Shown here: positions 1 to 6,130 of the stretch, in pieces
Layout: each line of letters opens with the position of its first letter
Position numbering within the stretch: the first letter of the stretch is position 1
Assembly: GCA_902800435.1 (NCBI GenBank)
Contig: CADCEQ010000069.1
Location: 1 to 9,039 of the forward strand
Reading direction: 5' to 3'
Origin: an uncultured Prevotellaceae bacterium
GTDB lineage: Bacteria; Bacteroidota; Bacteroidia; Bacteroidales; Bacteroidaceae
DNA: 9,039 nt
The notes under the pieces: model-generated
Seen by the model: the letters and a program-made list of their open reading frames with translations, nothing else
What the model was told of the DNA's origin: nothing
Databases searched by the model: none
Made by a program: the position numbers and the translations under genes

Positions 1-99
1 GGTCTACGTGCTAAACTGTCGTGTAGCTTAGAAATTGACGACAGCCCCAATATTAGCGCGGCGGGGCAATTTGTGTTCAAGTTTATAGAGGAAAGATAG
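1..99 (+). CDS. C-terminal fragment of an unidentified protein (5' end outside window)
   Basis: Frame 1 is open from the first base to a TAG at 97-99, giving 32 codons that end in GQFVFKFIEER. The other two plus frames stop within about 30 bases. The residue mix is protein-like, and the fragment ends before the promoter of the next gene on the same strand. I do not recognise the family from so short a tail, so no function is assigned. A spurious open stretch remains possible. Confidence 0.5.
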   Translation, partial: GLRAKLSCSLEIDDSPNISAAGQFVFKFIEER

Positions 100-200
100 T
101 AAATCATTCCCAAACAGACAAGTATTTATGTGAAATGTTTTCCTTCTGACAAAAAAAGTGAAAAAACCGTTGTTTCTAAAGTTCTTCTCTCGTTTTTTCG

Positions 201-208
201 TAACTTTG
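201..208 (+). promoter_or_regulatory. Bacteroidota -7 promoter element (TAACTTTG) for the DUF5103 gene
   Basis: TAACTTTG matches the Bacteroidota sigma-ABfr consensus TAnnTTTG. It lies 18 bases before the ATG at 227, which would give a short leader. I see no convincing -33 TTG at the usual spacing; the nearest TTG (170-172) is too far upstream. This box rules out the longer upstream start at 158, which would lie before the promoter. Confidence 0.6.
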
Positions 209-226
209 CATACAAAAAGAAAAGGT

Positions 227-1459
227 ATGAGATTTTTATATATACTTCTGCTCGCAATGAGCTGCATGGGAGCGACGGCCAAGAACACGATATACAGCCC
301 GCAGGTTAAGACGCTTCAGGTGGTGGTGAACCAGGACTGGCTGTCGCCACCCGTGATGCGGATGGGTACGGATGACGTGCTGAACGTGGCGTTCGACGAG
401 CTGTCGCACACCTACCACAGGTTTATATATAGGCTGGAACGCTGCGAGGCCGACTGGTCTACGGCGGAGGACGTGTTTGAGAGCGACTGGCTGGAGGGCT
501 TCAACGGCAACCCGATTGAGGACTACGAGAACTCGCTGAACACGACGGTGCTCTACACGCACTACCGGCTGCAGATTCCCAACGAGCGCTGCCGGCTGAA
601 GATGAGCGGCAACTACCGGCTGCACGTGTACGACGAGGAGGAAGGCGACGAGGAGGACGTGCTCTGTGCGGAGTTCCGCGTGGCCGAGTCGCTGATGAAC
701 GTGGGGCTGAGCGTGACGACGAATACGGACATCGACTTCAACCTGAGTCACCAGCAGGTTGCGATGAGCGTCAGCTACGGCAGTCTGAGTGTGACGAACG
801 AGTCTGCCCAGGTGTGGACGGTGGTGATGCAGAACGGGCGCGAGGACACGCAGAAGGTGAACGTCAGGCCGAACTACATTCAGCCGGGAAAGCTGGTCTG
901 GGAGCACAACCGCAACCTGATTTTCGACGCGGGCAACGAGTACCATAAGTTTGAGGTGCTCGACGTGAGCCACACGACGATGGGACTGGACCGCATTCTG
1001 TGGGACGGCCACCACTATCAGGCCTACCCCTTCGCCAACGCGCCGCGCCGCAGCTACGTGTACGACGAGGACGCCAACGGTGCGTTCTACATCCGCAACA
1101 GCGACAACATCGAGAACGACCGCACGTGCGACTACGTCTACGTGAACTATAAGCTGGTGCCGGCAGCTCAGTATGACTGCGACGTCATCGTGGACGGCGA
1201 CTGGACGACGGAGCAGGACGGCGACTACGTGATGAGCTACGACGAGAGCGACAGGAGCTACAACGCGCGGATACTGCAGAAACAGGGCTACTACTCGTAC
1301 CAATACTTGCTGCGACGGGCTGACGGACAGACGGCGGTGGTGCCCGAGGAGGGCTCGTTCTTTGAGACGGAGAACAAGTACCAGGCCTTTGTATATTATA
1401 AAGGTGTAGCCGACAGGACTTGGCGGCTCGTGGGCTATCAGCAGATCTACCTGCGCTGA
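227..1459 (+). CDS. DUF5103 (type IX secretion system plug-like) exported protein
   Basis: The 410-residue product starts with a Sec signal peptide: MRF, a hydrophobic stretch LYILLLAMSCMG, then likely cleavage after ATA at residue 18. The body matches my memory of the Bacteroidota DUF5103 family (Pfam T9SS_plug_1st). It has a beta-rich N-terminal half with FDELSHTYHRFIYRLERCEADW near residues 55-75 (written in two parts: FDELSHTYHR, FIYRLERCEADW), then NTTVLYTHYRLQIPN, LIFDAGNEYHKFEV and a C-terminal VDGDWTTEQDGDYVMSYD segment. In Flavobacterium a member (Plug) binds and closes the SprA translocon of the type IX secretion system. Whether this protein does so is inferred, since no other T9SS genes are in the window. 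ATG 227 is chosen over an in-frame ATG at 158 because the promoter box lies between them and the signal peptide begins at 227. It is probably a single-gene unit ending at the hairpin after 1459. Confidence 0.85.
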   Translation: MRFLYILLLAMSCMGATAKNTIYSPQVKTLQVVVNQDWLSPPVMRMGTDDVLNVAFDELSHTYHRFIYRLERCEADWSTAEDVFESDWLEGFNGNPIEDYENSLNTTVLYTHYRLQIPNERCRLKMSGNYRLHVYDEEEGDEEDVLCAEFRVAESLMNVGLSVTTNTDIDFNLSHQQVAMSVSYGSLSVTNESAQVWTVVMQNGREDTQKVNVRPNYIQPGKLVWEHNRNLIFDAGNEYHKFEVLDVSHTTMGLDRILWDGHHYQAYPFANAPRRSYVYDEDANGAFYIRNSDNIENDRTCDYVYVNYKLVPAAQYDCDVIVDGDWTTEQDGDYVMSYDESDRSYNARILQKQGYYSYQYLLRRADGQTAVVPEEGSFFETENKYQAFVYYKGVADRTWRLVGYQQIYLR

Positions 1460-1497
1460 AAAAAGCTATTAAAGTTGTTTAAAACACAACGCTTTTT
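1460..1497 (+). terminator. Probable intrinsic terminator after the DUF5103 gene
   Basis: An interrupted inverted repeat begins at the stop codon. The outer arms AAAAAGC (1460-1466) and GCTTTTT (1491-1497) are perfectly complementary. Inside them, GTTGT (1474-1478) pairs with ACAAC (1486-1490). The 3' side ends in a T run, and another T run follows at 1502-1508. The stem is AT-rich and bulged, so strength is uncertain. Confidence 0.45.
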
Positions 1498-1510
1498 GCC
1501 ATTTTTTTAG

Positions 1511-1518
1511 TAATTTTG
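1511..1518 (+). promoter_or_regulatory. Bacteroidota -7 promoter element (TAATTTTG) for maeB
   Basis: TAATTTTG fits the TAnnTTTG consensus and sits 43 bases before the maeB ATG, directly after the upstream terminator-like hairpin. The leader from about 1525 to 1561 is A-rich (CACGTAAAAAAACG before the ATG) and has no strong Shine-Dalgarno, as is common in this phylum. No clear -33 element is visible. Confidence 0.6.
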
Positions 1519-1561
1519 CACGCCAAATACACAAACATACACAAATACACGTAAAAAAACG

Positions 1562-3865
1562 ATGGCAAAGATTACGAAAGAGGCCGCTCTCGCATATCAT
1601 GAGAACGGTCGCCCAGGAAAGATTGAAGTGAAGCCCACGAAGGCTTACCGTACGCAGACTGACCTCAGCCTGGCTTACTCGCCGGGCGTGGCCTACCCCT
1701 GTCTTGAGATTCAGGATGACCCCAACGCAGCCTACCGCTATACGGACAAGGGCAACCTTGTGGCCGTGATATCGAACGGTACGGCCGTTCTTGGTCTGGG
1801 CGACATCGGCGCCATGTCGGGCAAGCCCGTGATGGAGGGTAAGGGTCTGCTGTTCAAGATTTACGGCGGCATCGACGTCTTTGACATCGAGGTGAACGAG
1901 AAAGACCCCGAGAAGTTCTGCGAGGCTGTGGAGCGCATTGCTCCGACCTTCGGCGGCATCAATCTGGAGGACATCAAGGCGCCCGAGTGCTTCTATATTG
2001 AGGAGCGCCTGAAGCGGACGCTCGACATACCCGTGATGCACGACGACCAGCACGGCACGGCCATCATCTCGGCTGCCGGACTGAAGAACGCGATGGAGGT
2101 CATCGGCAAGGACATTGCGAAGGTGAGGATTGTGGTGAACGGTGCCGGCGCTGCCGCTATCTCGTGTACCAAGCTCTATATGGCCATCGGCGCACGGAAA
2201 GAGAACATCGTGATGCTCGACTCGAAAGGCGTCATCTCGACCAGCCGTACCGACCTGAACGAGCAGAAGCGGTTCTTCGCTACCGAGCGTACAGACATCA
2301 AGACGCTGGCCGAGGCCGTCAACGGTGCCGACGTCTTCGTCGGACTGTCGAAGGGCAACGTGCTGACGAAGGAGATGGTGAAGACGATGGCCAAGGACCC
2401 CGTCATCTTTGCGCTGGCCAACCCCGTGCCCGAAATATCGTATGAGGACGCTATGGAGGCACGCCCCGACACGCTGATGTCGACAGGCCGCACGGACTAT
2501 CCCAACCAGATTAACAACGTCATCGGATTCCCCTATATCTTCCGCGGGGCACTCGACGTTCACGCTACGGCCATCAACGAGGAGATGAAGCTGGCCGCCG
2601 TCAACGCTATTGCCGACCTGGCGAAGCTGCCCGTGCCCGATGTGGTGAACGACGTCTACAAGGTGAACAACCTGCGCTTCGGCCGCGACTACTTCATTCC
2701 GAAGCCCGTCGACCCGCGACTCATCTCGGAGGTCAGCGCCGCCGTGGCCAAGGCCGCCATCGACAGCGGTGTGGCCCGCAAGCAGATTGACAACTGGGAC
2801 GAGTACAAGGACTCGCTCTCGGTGCTGCTCGGACAGGAGACGAAGCTGACGCAGAAGCTCTATGCTACTGCCGCCGCACATCCGCAGCGCGTGGTCTTTG
2901 CTGAGGCCGTCCACCCGACGATGCTGAAGGCTGCCGTACAGGCCAAGGCCGAAGGTATCTGCCAGCCCATTCTGCTCGGCAACGACGAGTTTATCACGAA
3001 GATGGCGAAGAGCCTGGACCTCAGTCTTGAGGGCATCGAGATTGTGAACCTGCGTCACCCCAACGAGCAGGAGCGCCGCGAACGCTATGCCCGCATACTG
3101 ACCGAGAAGCGGCAGCGCGAGGGCTACACCTACCAGGAGGCCAACGACAAGATGTTCGAGCGCAACTACTTCGGCATGATGATGGTCGAGACGGGCGAGG
3201 CCGACGCCTTCATTACCGGTCTCTATACGAAATATTCGAACACCATCAAGGTTGTCAACGAGGTCATCGGTATTCGTCCTGAGTACCAGCACTTCGGGGC
3301 TATGCACATCATCAACTCGCCCAAGGGAACGTTCTATATTGCCGATACGCTGGTGAACGAGAATCCCGACAGCGACACGCTCGTCGACATTGCCAAGCTG
3401 GCATCGACGGCAGTACGGTTCTTCAACGAGAAGCCCGTCATCGGCATGATGAGTCACTCAAACTTCGGCAGCTCGACCAGCGCCGGAGCCCGCAAGGTGA
3501 AGCGCGCCGTAGAGCAAATGCAGGAGCTCTATCCCGACCTGCCCATCGACGGTGAGATGCAGCTGGACTGCGCCCTCGACAACGAGTTGCGCGATGAGCA
3601 GTATCCCTTCACCCGACTGAAGGGCAAGAAGGTGAACACGCTCATCTTCCCCAACCTGACGTCGGCCCGCTCGAGCTACAAGATGCTGCAAATGCTCGAT
3701 GCCGATGTGGAGATTATCGGCCCGATTCAGATGGGACTGAACAAGGCCATCCACTTCATCGACTTTGGTGCCTCCGTCCGCGACGTGGTGAACATCGTGG
3801 CCGTTGCCACCATCGACGCCTATGTCGACAAGGTGAAGAGCCGCATCAACGCTGTTAAAGGGTAA
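1562..3865 (+). CDS. maeB: NADP-dependent malic enzyme with phosphotransacetylase-like C-terminal domain
   Basis: Oxidatively decarboxylates malate to pyruvate and CO2 in the cytoplasm, producing NAD(P)H. At 767 residues it has the length of MaeB fusion enzymes (E. coli MaeB is 759). Residues ~1-420 are the malic enzyme part: [18 protein letters not shown] near residue 32, [27 protein letters not shown] near 102, [15 protein letters not shown], the HDDQHGTA motif at 160-167, and a Rossmann loop [11 protein letters not shown] from 191. Residues ~425-760 resemble phosphotransacetylase: [21 protein letters not shown], then [20 protein letters not shown] and [11 protein letters not shown] (approx. 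[13 protein letters not shown]). In studied MaeB proteins this domain has no phosphotransacetylase activity and senses acetyl-CoA to control the enzyme; I infer the same here. It has its own promoter. The TAA stop at 3863-3865 directly abuts the first hairpin repeat at 3866. Both domains look intact. Confidence 0.95.
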   Translation: MAKITKEAALAYHENGRPGKIEVKPTKAYRTQTDLSLAYSPGVAYPCLEIQDDPNAAYRYTDKGNLVAVISNGTAVLGLGDIGAMSGKPVMEGKGLLFKIYGGIDVFDIEVNEKDPEKFCEAVERIAPTFGGINLEDIKAPECFYIEERLKRTLDIPVMHDDQHGTAIISAAGLKNAMEVIGKDIAKVRIVVNGAGAAAISCTKLYMAIGARKENIVMLDSKGVISTSRTDLNEQKRFFATERTDIKTLAEAVNGADVFVGLSKGNVLTKEMVKTMAKDPVIFALANPVPEISYEDAMEARPDTLMSTGRTDYPNQINNVIGFPYIFRGALDVHATAINEEMKLAAVNAIADLAKLPVPDVVNDVYKVNNLRFGRDYFIPKPVDPRLISEVSAAVAKAAIDSGVARKQIDNWDEYKDSLSVLLGQETKLTQKLYATAAAHPQRVVFAEAVHPTMLKAAVQAKAEGICQPILLGNDEFITKMAKSLDLSLEGIEIVNLRHPNEQERRERYARILTEKRQREGYTYQEANDKMFERNYFGMMMVETGEADAFITGLYTKYSNTIKVVNEVIGIRPEYQHFGAMHIINSPKGTFYIADTLVNENPDSDTLVDIAKLASTAVRFFNEKPVIGMMSHSNFGSSTSAGARKVKRAVEQMQELYPDLPIDGEMQLDCALDNELRDEQYPFTRLKGKKVNTLIFPNLTSARSSYKMLQMLDADVEIIGPIQMGLNKAIHFIDFGASVRDVVNIVAVATIDAYVDKVKSRINAVKG

Positions 3866-3948
3866 TCAGACCTCCCCTAACCCCTCCTAGCTTAGAAGGG
3901 GAAACTGATTCTCCCCCTGAGTTAGGGGGAGCCAGAGGGGGTCTGAAC
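3866..3948. repeat. First inverted hairpin-repeat pair (A0-B0) between maeB and folK
   Basis: Copy A0 (3866-3903) starts TCAGACCTCCCCTAAC and holds a degenerate palindrome (CCCCTCCTA / TAGAAGGGG). Copy B0 (3909-3948) is an inverted relative with arms CTCCCCCTGA / TTAGGGGGAG and the tail AGAGGGGGTCTGAAC. They are separated by only 5 bases (ACTGA). A0 carries more mismatches than any other copy, so it may be the oldest. This pair fills most of the 98-base gap between maeB and folK; I see no promoter box in the gap. Confidence 0.85.
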
Positions 3949-3963
3949 AAGCAAATAAGAACA

Positions 3964-4971
3964 ATGGCTAAAGTCATTCTGTCGTTAGCTTCCAACCGAT
4001 TCCAAGCAAAGAATCTCTCCCGGGCACGCCAATGTCTGGAAGAGATTTTTTCGGATTTAAGATATTCGCGCGAACACTGGACGGAGCCCGTAGGCAATGC
4101 CAAACGCCGCGATGCCTACCTGAACCAACTGGCTACGGGCACGACAACGCTCGACGAAGAAACCCTGAACGAGCGTCTGAAGCAGATGGAACTGAGTTTC
4201 GGCCGCACGCAGGCCAAGCGCCTCTTGGGTATCGTCCCCATCGACCTCGACATTCTTCTGTACGACGACGAACGCCGCCACCTACTCGACTGGCAGCGCC
4301 CGTACGTCACCGAGCTTATCGGAGACTTGTTCAATTCTCCCCCTGAGTCAGGGGGAGCTAGAGGGGGTCTGAACACACCCACGCAATCTGAAAATCGCTT
4401 CTTCAGACCACCCCTAACCCCTCCTGACTCAGGAGGGGAAAACGATACAGATTCTCCCCCTGAGTTAGGGGGAGCTAGAGGGGGTCTGAACAACCTCGTG
4501 CAATCGGAAGAGCGCCTCTTCAGACCACCCCTAACCCCTCCTGACTCAGGAGGGGAAAACGGCAGGAAGGGTCTGAACACCAGCTACATAAGCAAACGCC
4601 ACAACCAGCAAGAACAAACGCTACTGAGAAAGACGCTCCGAAATCATGCTACAGCCCCGGAAGCATTACTCTGGATGAAACTGAAAGGCAAACAGATAGA
4701 CGGGCTGAAGTTCCGAAGGCAGTTCGGCGTAGGACCTTATGTCATAGACTTTTATTGTCCCGAACTGAGACTCGGCATCGAACTGGACGGAGAGATTCAT
4801 AATCGTTTCGATACTGAAATGCACGACAACATCCGAACAGCGTTTTTGCGTGAGAACCGCATCACGCTTTTGAGGTATAAAAATGAAGTGGTGTATCAGA
4901 ATGTCGATGCTATTGTTGAGGATATCAGGCAGTTCCATCGGAATACGCTCAATCAGGCTTCCCCAAACTGA
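3964..4971 (+). CDS. folK: FolK (HPPK) reading frame fused through hairpin repeats to a DUF559 endonuclease-like domain
   Basis: The 335-residue frame has three parts. Residues 1-123 are a short Bacteroidota-type HPPK, which transfers pyrophosphate from ATP to 6-hydroxymethyl-dihydropterin in folate synthesis. It shows LSLASNR near residue 6, WTEPVGN at 39-45, G80-R81, and PIDLDILLYDD at 92-102, where D94 and D96 are the expected magnesium ligands; it ends DWQRPYVTELIGDLF. Residues 125-205 are translated repeat DNA, giving low-complexity SPPESGGARGGLN and FRPPLTPPDSGGEN blocks. Residues ~214-335 are a DUF559 domain. The natural FolK stop is missing exactly where repeat B1 begins (4335), so I infer that repeat insertion caused the fusion. 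FolK is probably still active because its motifs are complete. The DUF559 part has no ATG of its own before residue 238, though an in-frame GTG at 4498 could start it. No promoter is visible, so read-through from maeB is possible. Codon use in the last third is more AT-rich than in neighbours. Confidence 0.8.
   Translation: MAKVILSLASNRFQAKNLSRARQCLEEIFSDLRYSREHWTEPVGNAKRRDAYLNQLATGTTTLDEETLNERLKQMELSFGRTQAKRLLGIVPIDLDILLYDDERRHLLDWQRPYVTELIGDLFNSPPESGGARGGLNTPTQSENRFFRPPLTPPDSGGENDTDSPPELGGARGGLNNLVQSEERLFRPPLTPPDSGGENGRKGLNTSYISKRHNQQEQTLLRKTLRNHATAPEALLWMKLKGKQIDGLKFRRQFGVGPYVIDFYCPELRLGIELDGEIHNRFDTEMHDNIRTAFLRENRITLLRYKNEVVYQNVDAIVEDIRQFHRNTLNQASPN
4335..4578. repeat. In-frame hairpin-repeat array (B1-A1-B2-A2 plus partial B) inside the folK fusion ORF
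   Basis: Copies are B1 4335-4374, A1 4402-4440, B2 4452-4491 and A2 4519-4557, with a truncated B end (GGGTCTGAAC) at 4569-4578. Each A has palindrome arms CCCCTCCTGA / TCAGGAGGGG; each B has CTCCCCCTGA / T(C/T)AGGGGGAG. Every B-A pair is separated by 27 bases sharing a GCAATC core. The repeat period is 117 bases, exactly 39 codons, so both units read in the same open frame. These copies share variants not seen downstream (CAGACCACCCC in A, GAGCTAGAGG in B), which points to local duplication. Confidence 0.9.
4579..4968 (+). other. DUF559 (Vsr/restriction-endonuclease-like) domain module between the two repeat arrays
   Basis: This is the only non-repeat segment between the arrays and encodes residues 206-335 of the fusion ORF. 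It matches DUF559 from memory: LLRKTLRNHATAPEALLW (220-237), GLKFRRQFGVGPYVIDFYCP (247-266), LGIELDGEIHN (270-280), RITLLRYKNEVVYQN and a final helix VEDIRQF. D262, E273 and D275 are the likely metal-binding residues of a PD-(D/E)XK-type nuclease fold; this is inferred by analogy with Vsr relatives. The module appears complete. Its TGA stop (4969-4971) is followed at once by repeat B3 and lies in the ACTGA stretch that precedes most B copies. The cellular role of DUF559 proteins is not established as far as I know. Confidence 0.75.
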
Positions 4972-5410
4972 TTCTCCCCCTGAGTCAGGGGGAGTTAGAG
5001 GGGGTCTGAACATACTCACGCAATCGGACATACGCTTCTTCAGACCTCCCCTAACCCCTCCTGACTCAGGAGGGGAAAATGATACTTCCATTTTCAGGCA
5101 ACCACAACTGATTCTCCCCCTGAGTCAGGGGGAGTTAGAGGGGGTCTGAACACACTCATGCAATCGGACATACGCTTCTTCAGACCTCCCCTAACCCCTC
5201 CTAACTCAGGAGGGGAAAATGATACTCCCATTTTCAGACGAACACAACTGATTCTCCCCCTGAGTCAGGGGAGTTAGAGGGGGTCTGAACATACTCACGC
5301 AATCGGTAAATCGCTTCTTCAGACCTCCCCTAACCCCTCCTGACTCAGGAGGGGAAAGCGATGTACCCGTTTTCAGACCTCCCCTAGCCCCTCCTGACTC
5401 AGGAGGGGAA
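4972..5410. repeat. Downstream hairpin-repeat array with 140-bp period (B3-A3-B4-A4-B5-A5-A6)
   Basis: Copies: B3 4972-5011, A3 5039-5077, B4 5112-5151, A4 5179-5217, B5 5252-5290 (one G lost from the 3' arm), A5 5318-5356 and A6 5372-5410. B-to-A spacing is 27 bases each time, with a conserved CACGCAATCGG-like core (CATGCAATCGG in the second). A-to-B spacing is 34 bases and contains ATTTTCAG(A/G)C, resembling the start of an A copy. The period is 140 bases (139 across the B5 deletion), not a multiple of three, and I see no protein-coding gene here. A6 overlaps the 3' end of mtgA and supplies its stop codon. This accounts for the whole gap between the DUF559 ORF and mtgA. Confidence 0.92.
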
Positions 5411-6079
5411 TTTAACGAACTTCATTTCGTGAAGGATGCGCTTCTGGCGCTTCTTCATGTATTTGCTGGGATCCTTCGACGAGAACTTGCGGGGATTAGG
5501 GAGCGTGGCGGCAATCAGGGCACACTGCTCACGAGAAATCTGGCTGGCACGCAGGCCCCAGTTCTCGCGACTGATGGCCTCGACACCATAAATGCCCTCT
5601 CCCGTCTCGATGGAGTTCAGGTAAACCTCGAGGATGCGCTCCTTGGGCCAGATCAACTCAATCAATACGGTGAAATAGACCTCAAAGCCCTTGCGCACCC
5701 ACGAGCGACCCGGCCAGAGGAAGACGTTCTTGGCCGTCTGCTGCGAGATGGTCGAGGCGCCTAACTTCTGCTTCTCCGGATGCTGGCTGTTGCGCTTGGC
5801 AGCATGCTCGATAGCCTTGAAGTCGAAACCGTGATGGCTGAGGAAGTTGACATCCTCGCTGGCCATAACGGCTACGGGCATCGACTCCGACATCTCGTCG
5901 AGCGACACCCAATGGTGGCTCATGCGCAACTCCCTACCCTCCTTTGCCTGCTCATAACAACGGATGAACATCAGCGGCGTGAACCATACGGGAATGAAAC
6001 GCAGGGCTACGACAGAAAGAATCGTGGAGGCCAAGAAAGCCACCACGATTCTACGTATCAGTTTCTTAATGAACTTCAA
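5399..6079 (-). CDS. mtgA: Monofunctional biosynthetic peptidoglycan transglycosylase (GT51)
   Basis: Polymerises lipid II into glycan strands at the periplasmic face of the inner membrane. The 226-residue product has a basic start (MKFIKKLIRR), one membrane segment at ~11-34, then a GT51 domain: the SEDVNFLSHHGFD motif with catalytic E75, GASTISQQTAKNVFLWPG at 107-124, RKGFEVYFTVLIELIWPK with KERILEVYLNSIETG after it, and GIYGVEAISR. There is no transpeptidase domain, and the length suits MtgA. The start is a TTG at 6079; no ATG precedes the membrane segment and a stop lies 15 bases upstream in frame. That TTG sits in the first unit of an 8-bp tandem repeat. The last residues FPS and the TGA stop come from hairpin repeat A6, so the original C-terminus may have been altered. 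It lies 51 bases downstream of the OmpA-like gene on the same strand and is probably cotranscribed with it. Confidence 0.92.
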   Translation of the reverse strand: MKFIKKLIRRIVVAFLASTILSVVALRFIPVWFTPLMFIRCYEQAKEGRELRMSHHWVSLDEMSESMPVAVMASEDVNFLSHHGFDFKAIEHAAKRNSQHPEKQKLGASTISQQTAKNVFLWPGRSWVRKGFEVYFTVLIELIWPKERILEVYLNSIETGEGIYGVEAISRENWGLRASQISREQCALIAATLPNPRKFSSKDPSKYMKKRQKRILHEMKFVKFPS

Positions 6080-6130
6080 TTCTTCAGTTCTTCAATTTTT
6101 CAATTCTTGAATCCTTGAATTCTTCAATCC
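6075..6130. repeat. Seven tandem 8-bp units (TTCAATTC type) between the OmpA-like gene and mtgA
   Basis: Read on the plus strand the units are TTCAATTC, TTCAGTTC, TTCAATTT, TTCAATTC, TTGAATCC, TTGAATTC and TTCAATCC, with no bases between them. The array ends exactly at the OmpA-like stop codon (6131) and runs into the first codon of mtgA, so the entire 51-base intergenic gap is repeat. On the gene strand the unit is GAATTGAA and carries the mtgA TTG start. A change in copy number would move the start relative to upstream translation. Confidence 0.85.

Noticed and set aside
158..226. Upstream in-frame ATG extending the DUF5103 protein by 23 residues
   Set aside because: The extension spans the TAACTTTG promoter box and would place a basic, non-signal stretch before a good signal peptide.
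28..288. 86-residue minus-strand ORF near the left edge
   Set aside because: Overlaps the promoter and signal-peptide region of the DUF5103 gene; no domain and no promoter in that orientation.
236..1303. 355-residue minus-strand open frame opposite the DUF5103 gene
   Set aside because: Low-complexity VV/HH-rich translation typical of antisense to GC-biased codons; the plus strand has a signal peptide and family motifs.
1469..3457. 662-residue minus-strand open frame opposite maeB
   Set aside because: It is the mirror of a strongly codon-biased gene. Its sequence is rich in H, V, L and R with no recognisable domain, and the plus strand holds clear MaeB motifs throughout.
4116..5091. Minus-strand ORFs 4116-4580 and 4666-5091 rich in PPESGGVRGGLK and FRPPLTPPDSGGE
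   Set aside because: They are translations of the hairpin repeats plus antisense of folK/DUF559; the repeat is open in one frame on both strands, which makes such ORFs by default.
4972..5410. CRISPR array
   Set aside because: Repeats alternate in orientation, are palindromic hairpins, and the intervals between them are related to each other rather than unique; no cas genes are present.
5372..5410. Hairpin repeats acting as ordinary Rho-independent terminators
   Set aside because: The stems are strong but no U-tract follows on either strand, and the multicopy paired layout is not that of terminators. A weaker effect on transcript ends is not excluded.
3866..5410. A classical insertion sequence
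   Set aside because: No DDE, HUH or tyrosine transposase motif is visible, and I find no target-site duplication at the edges of the island.
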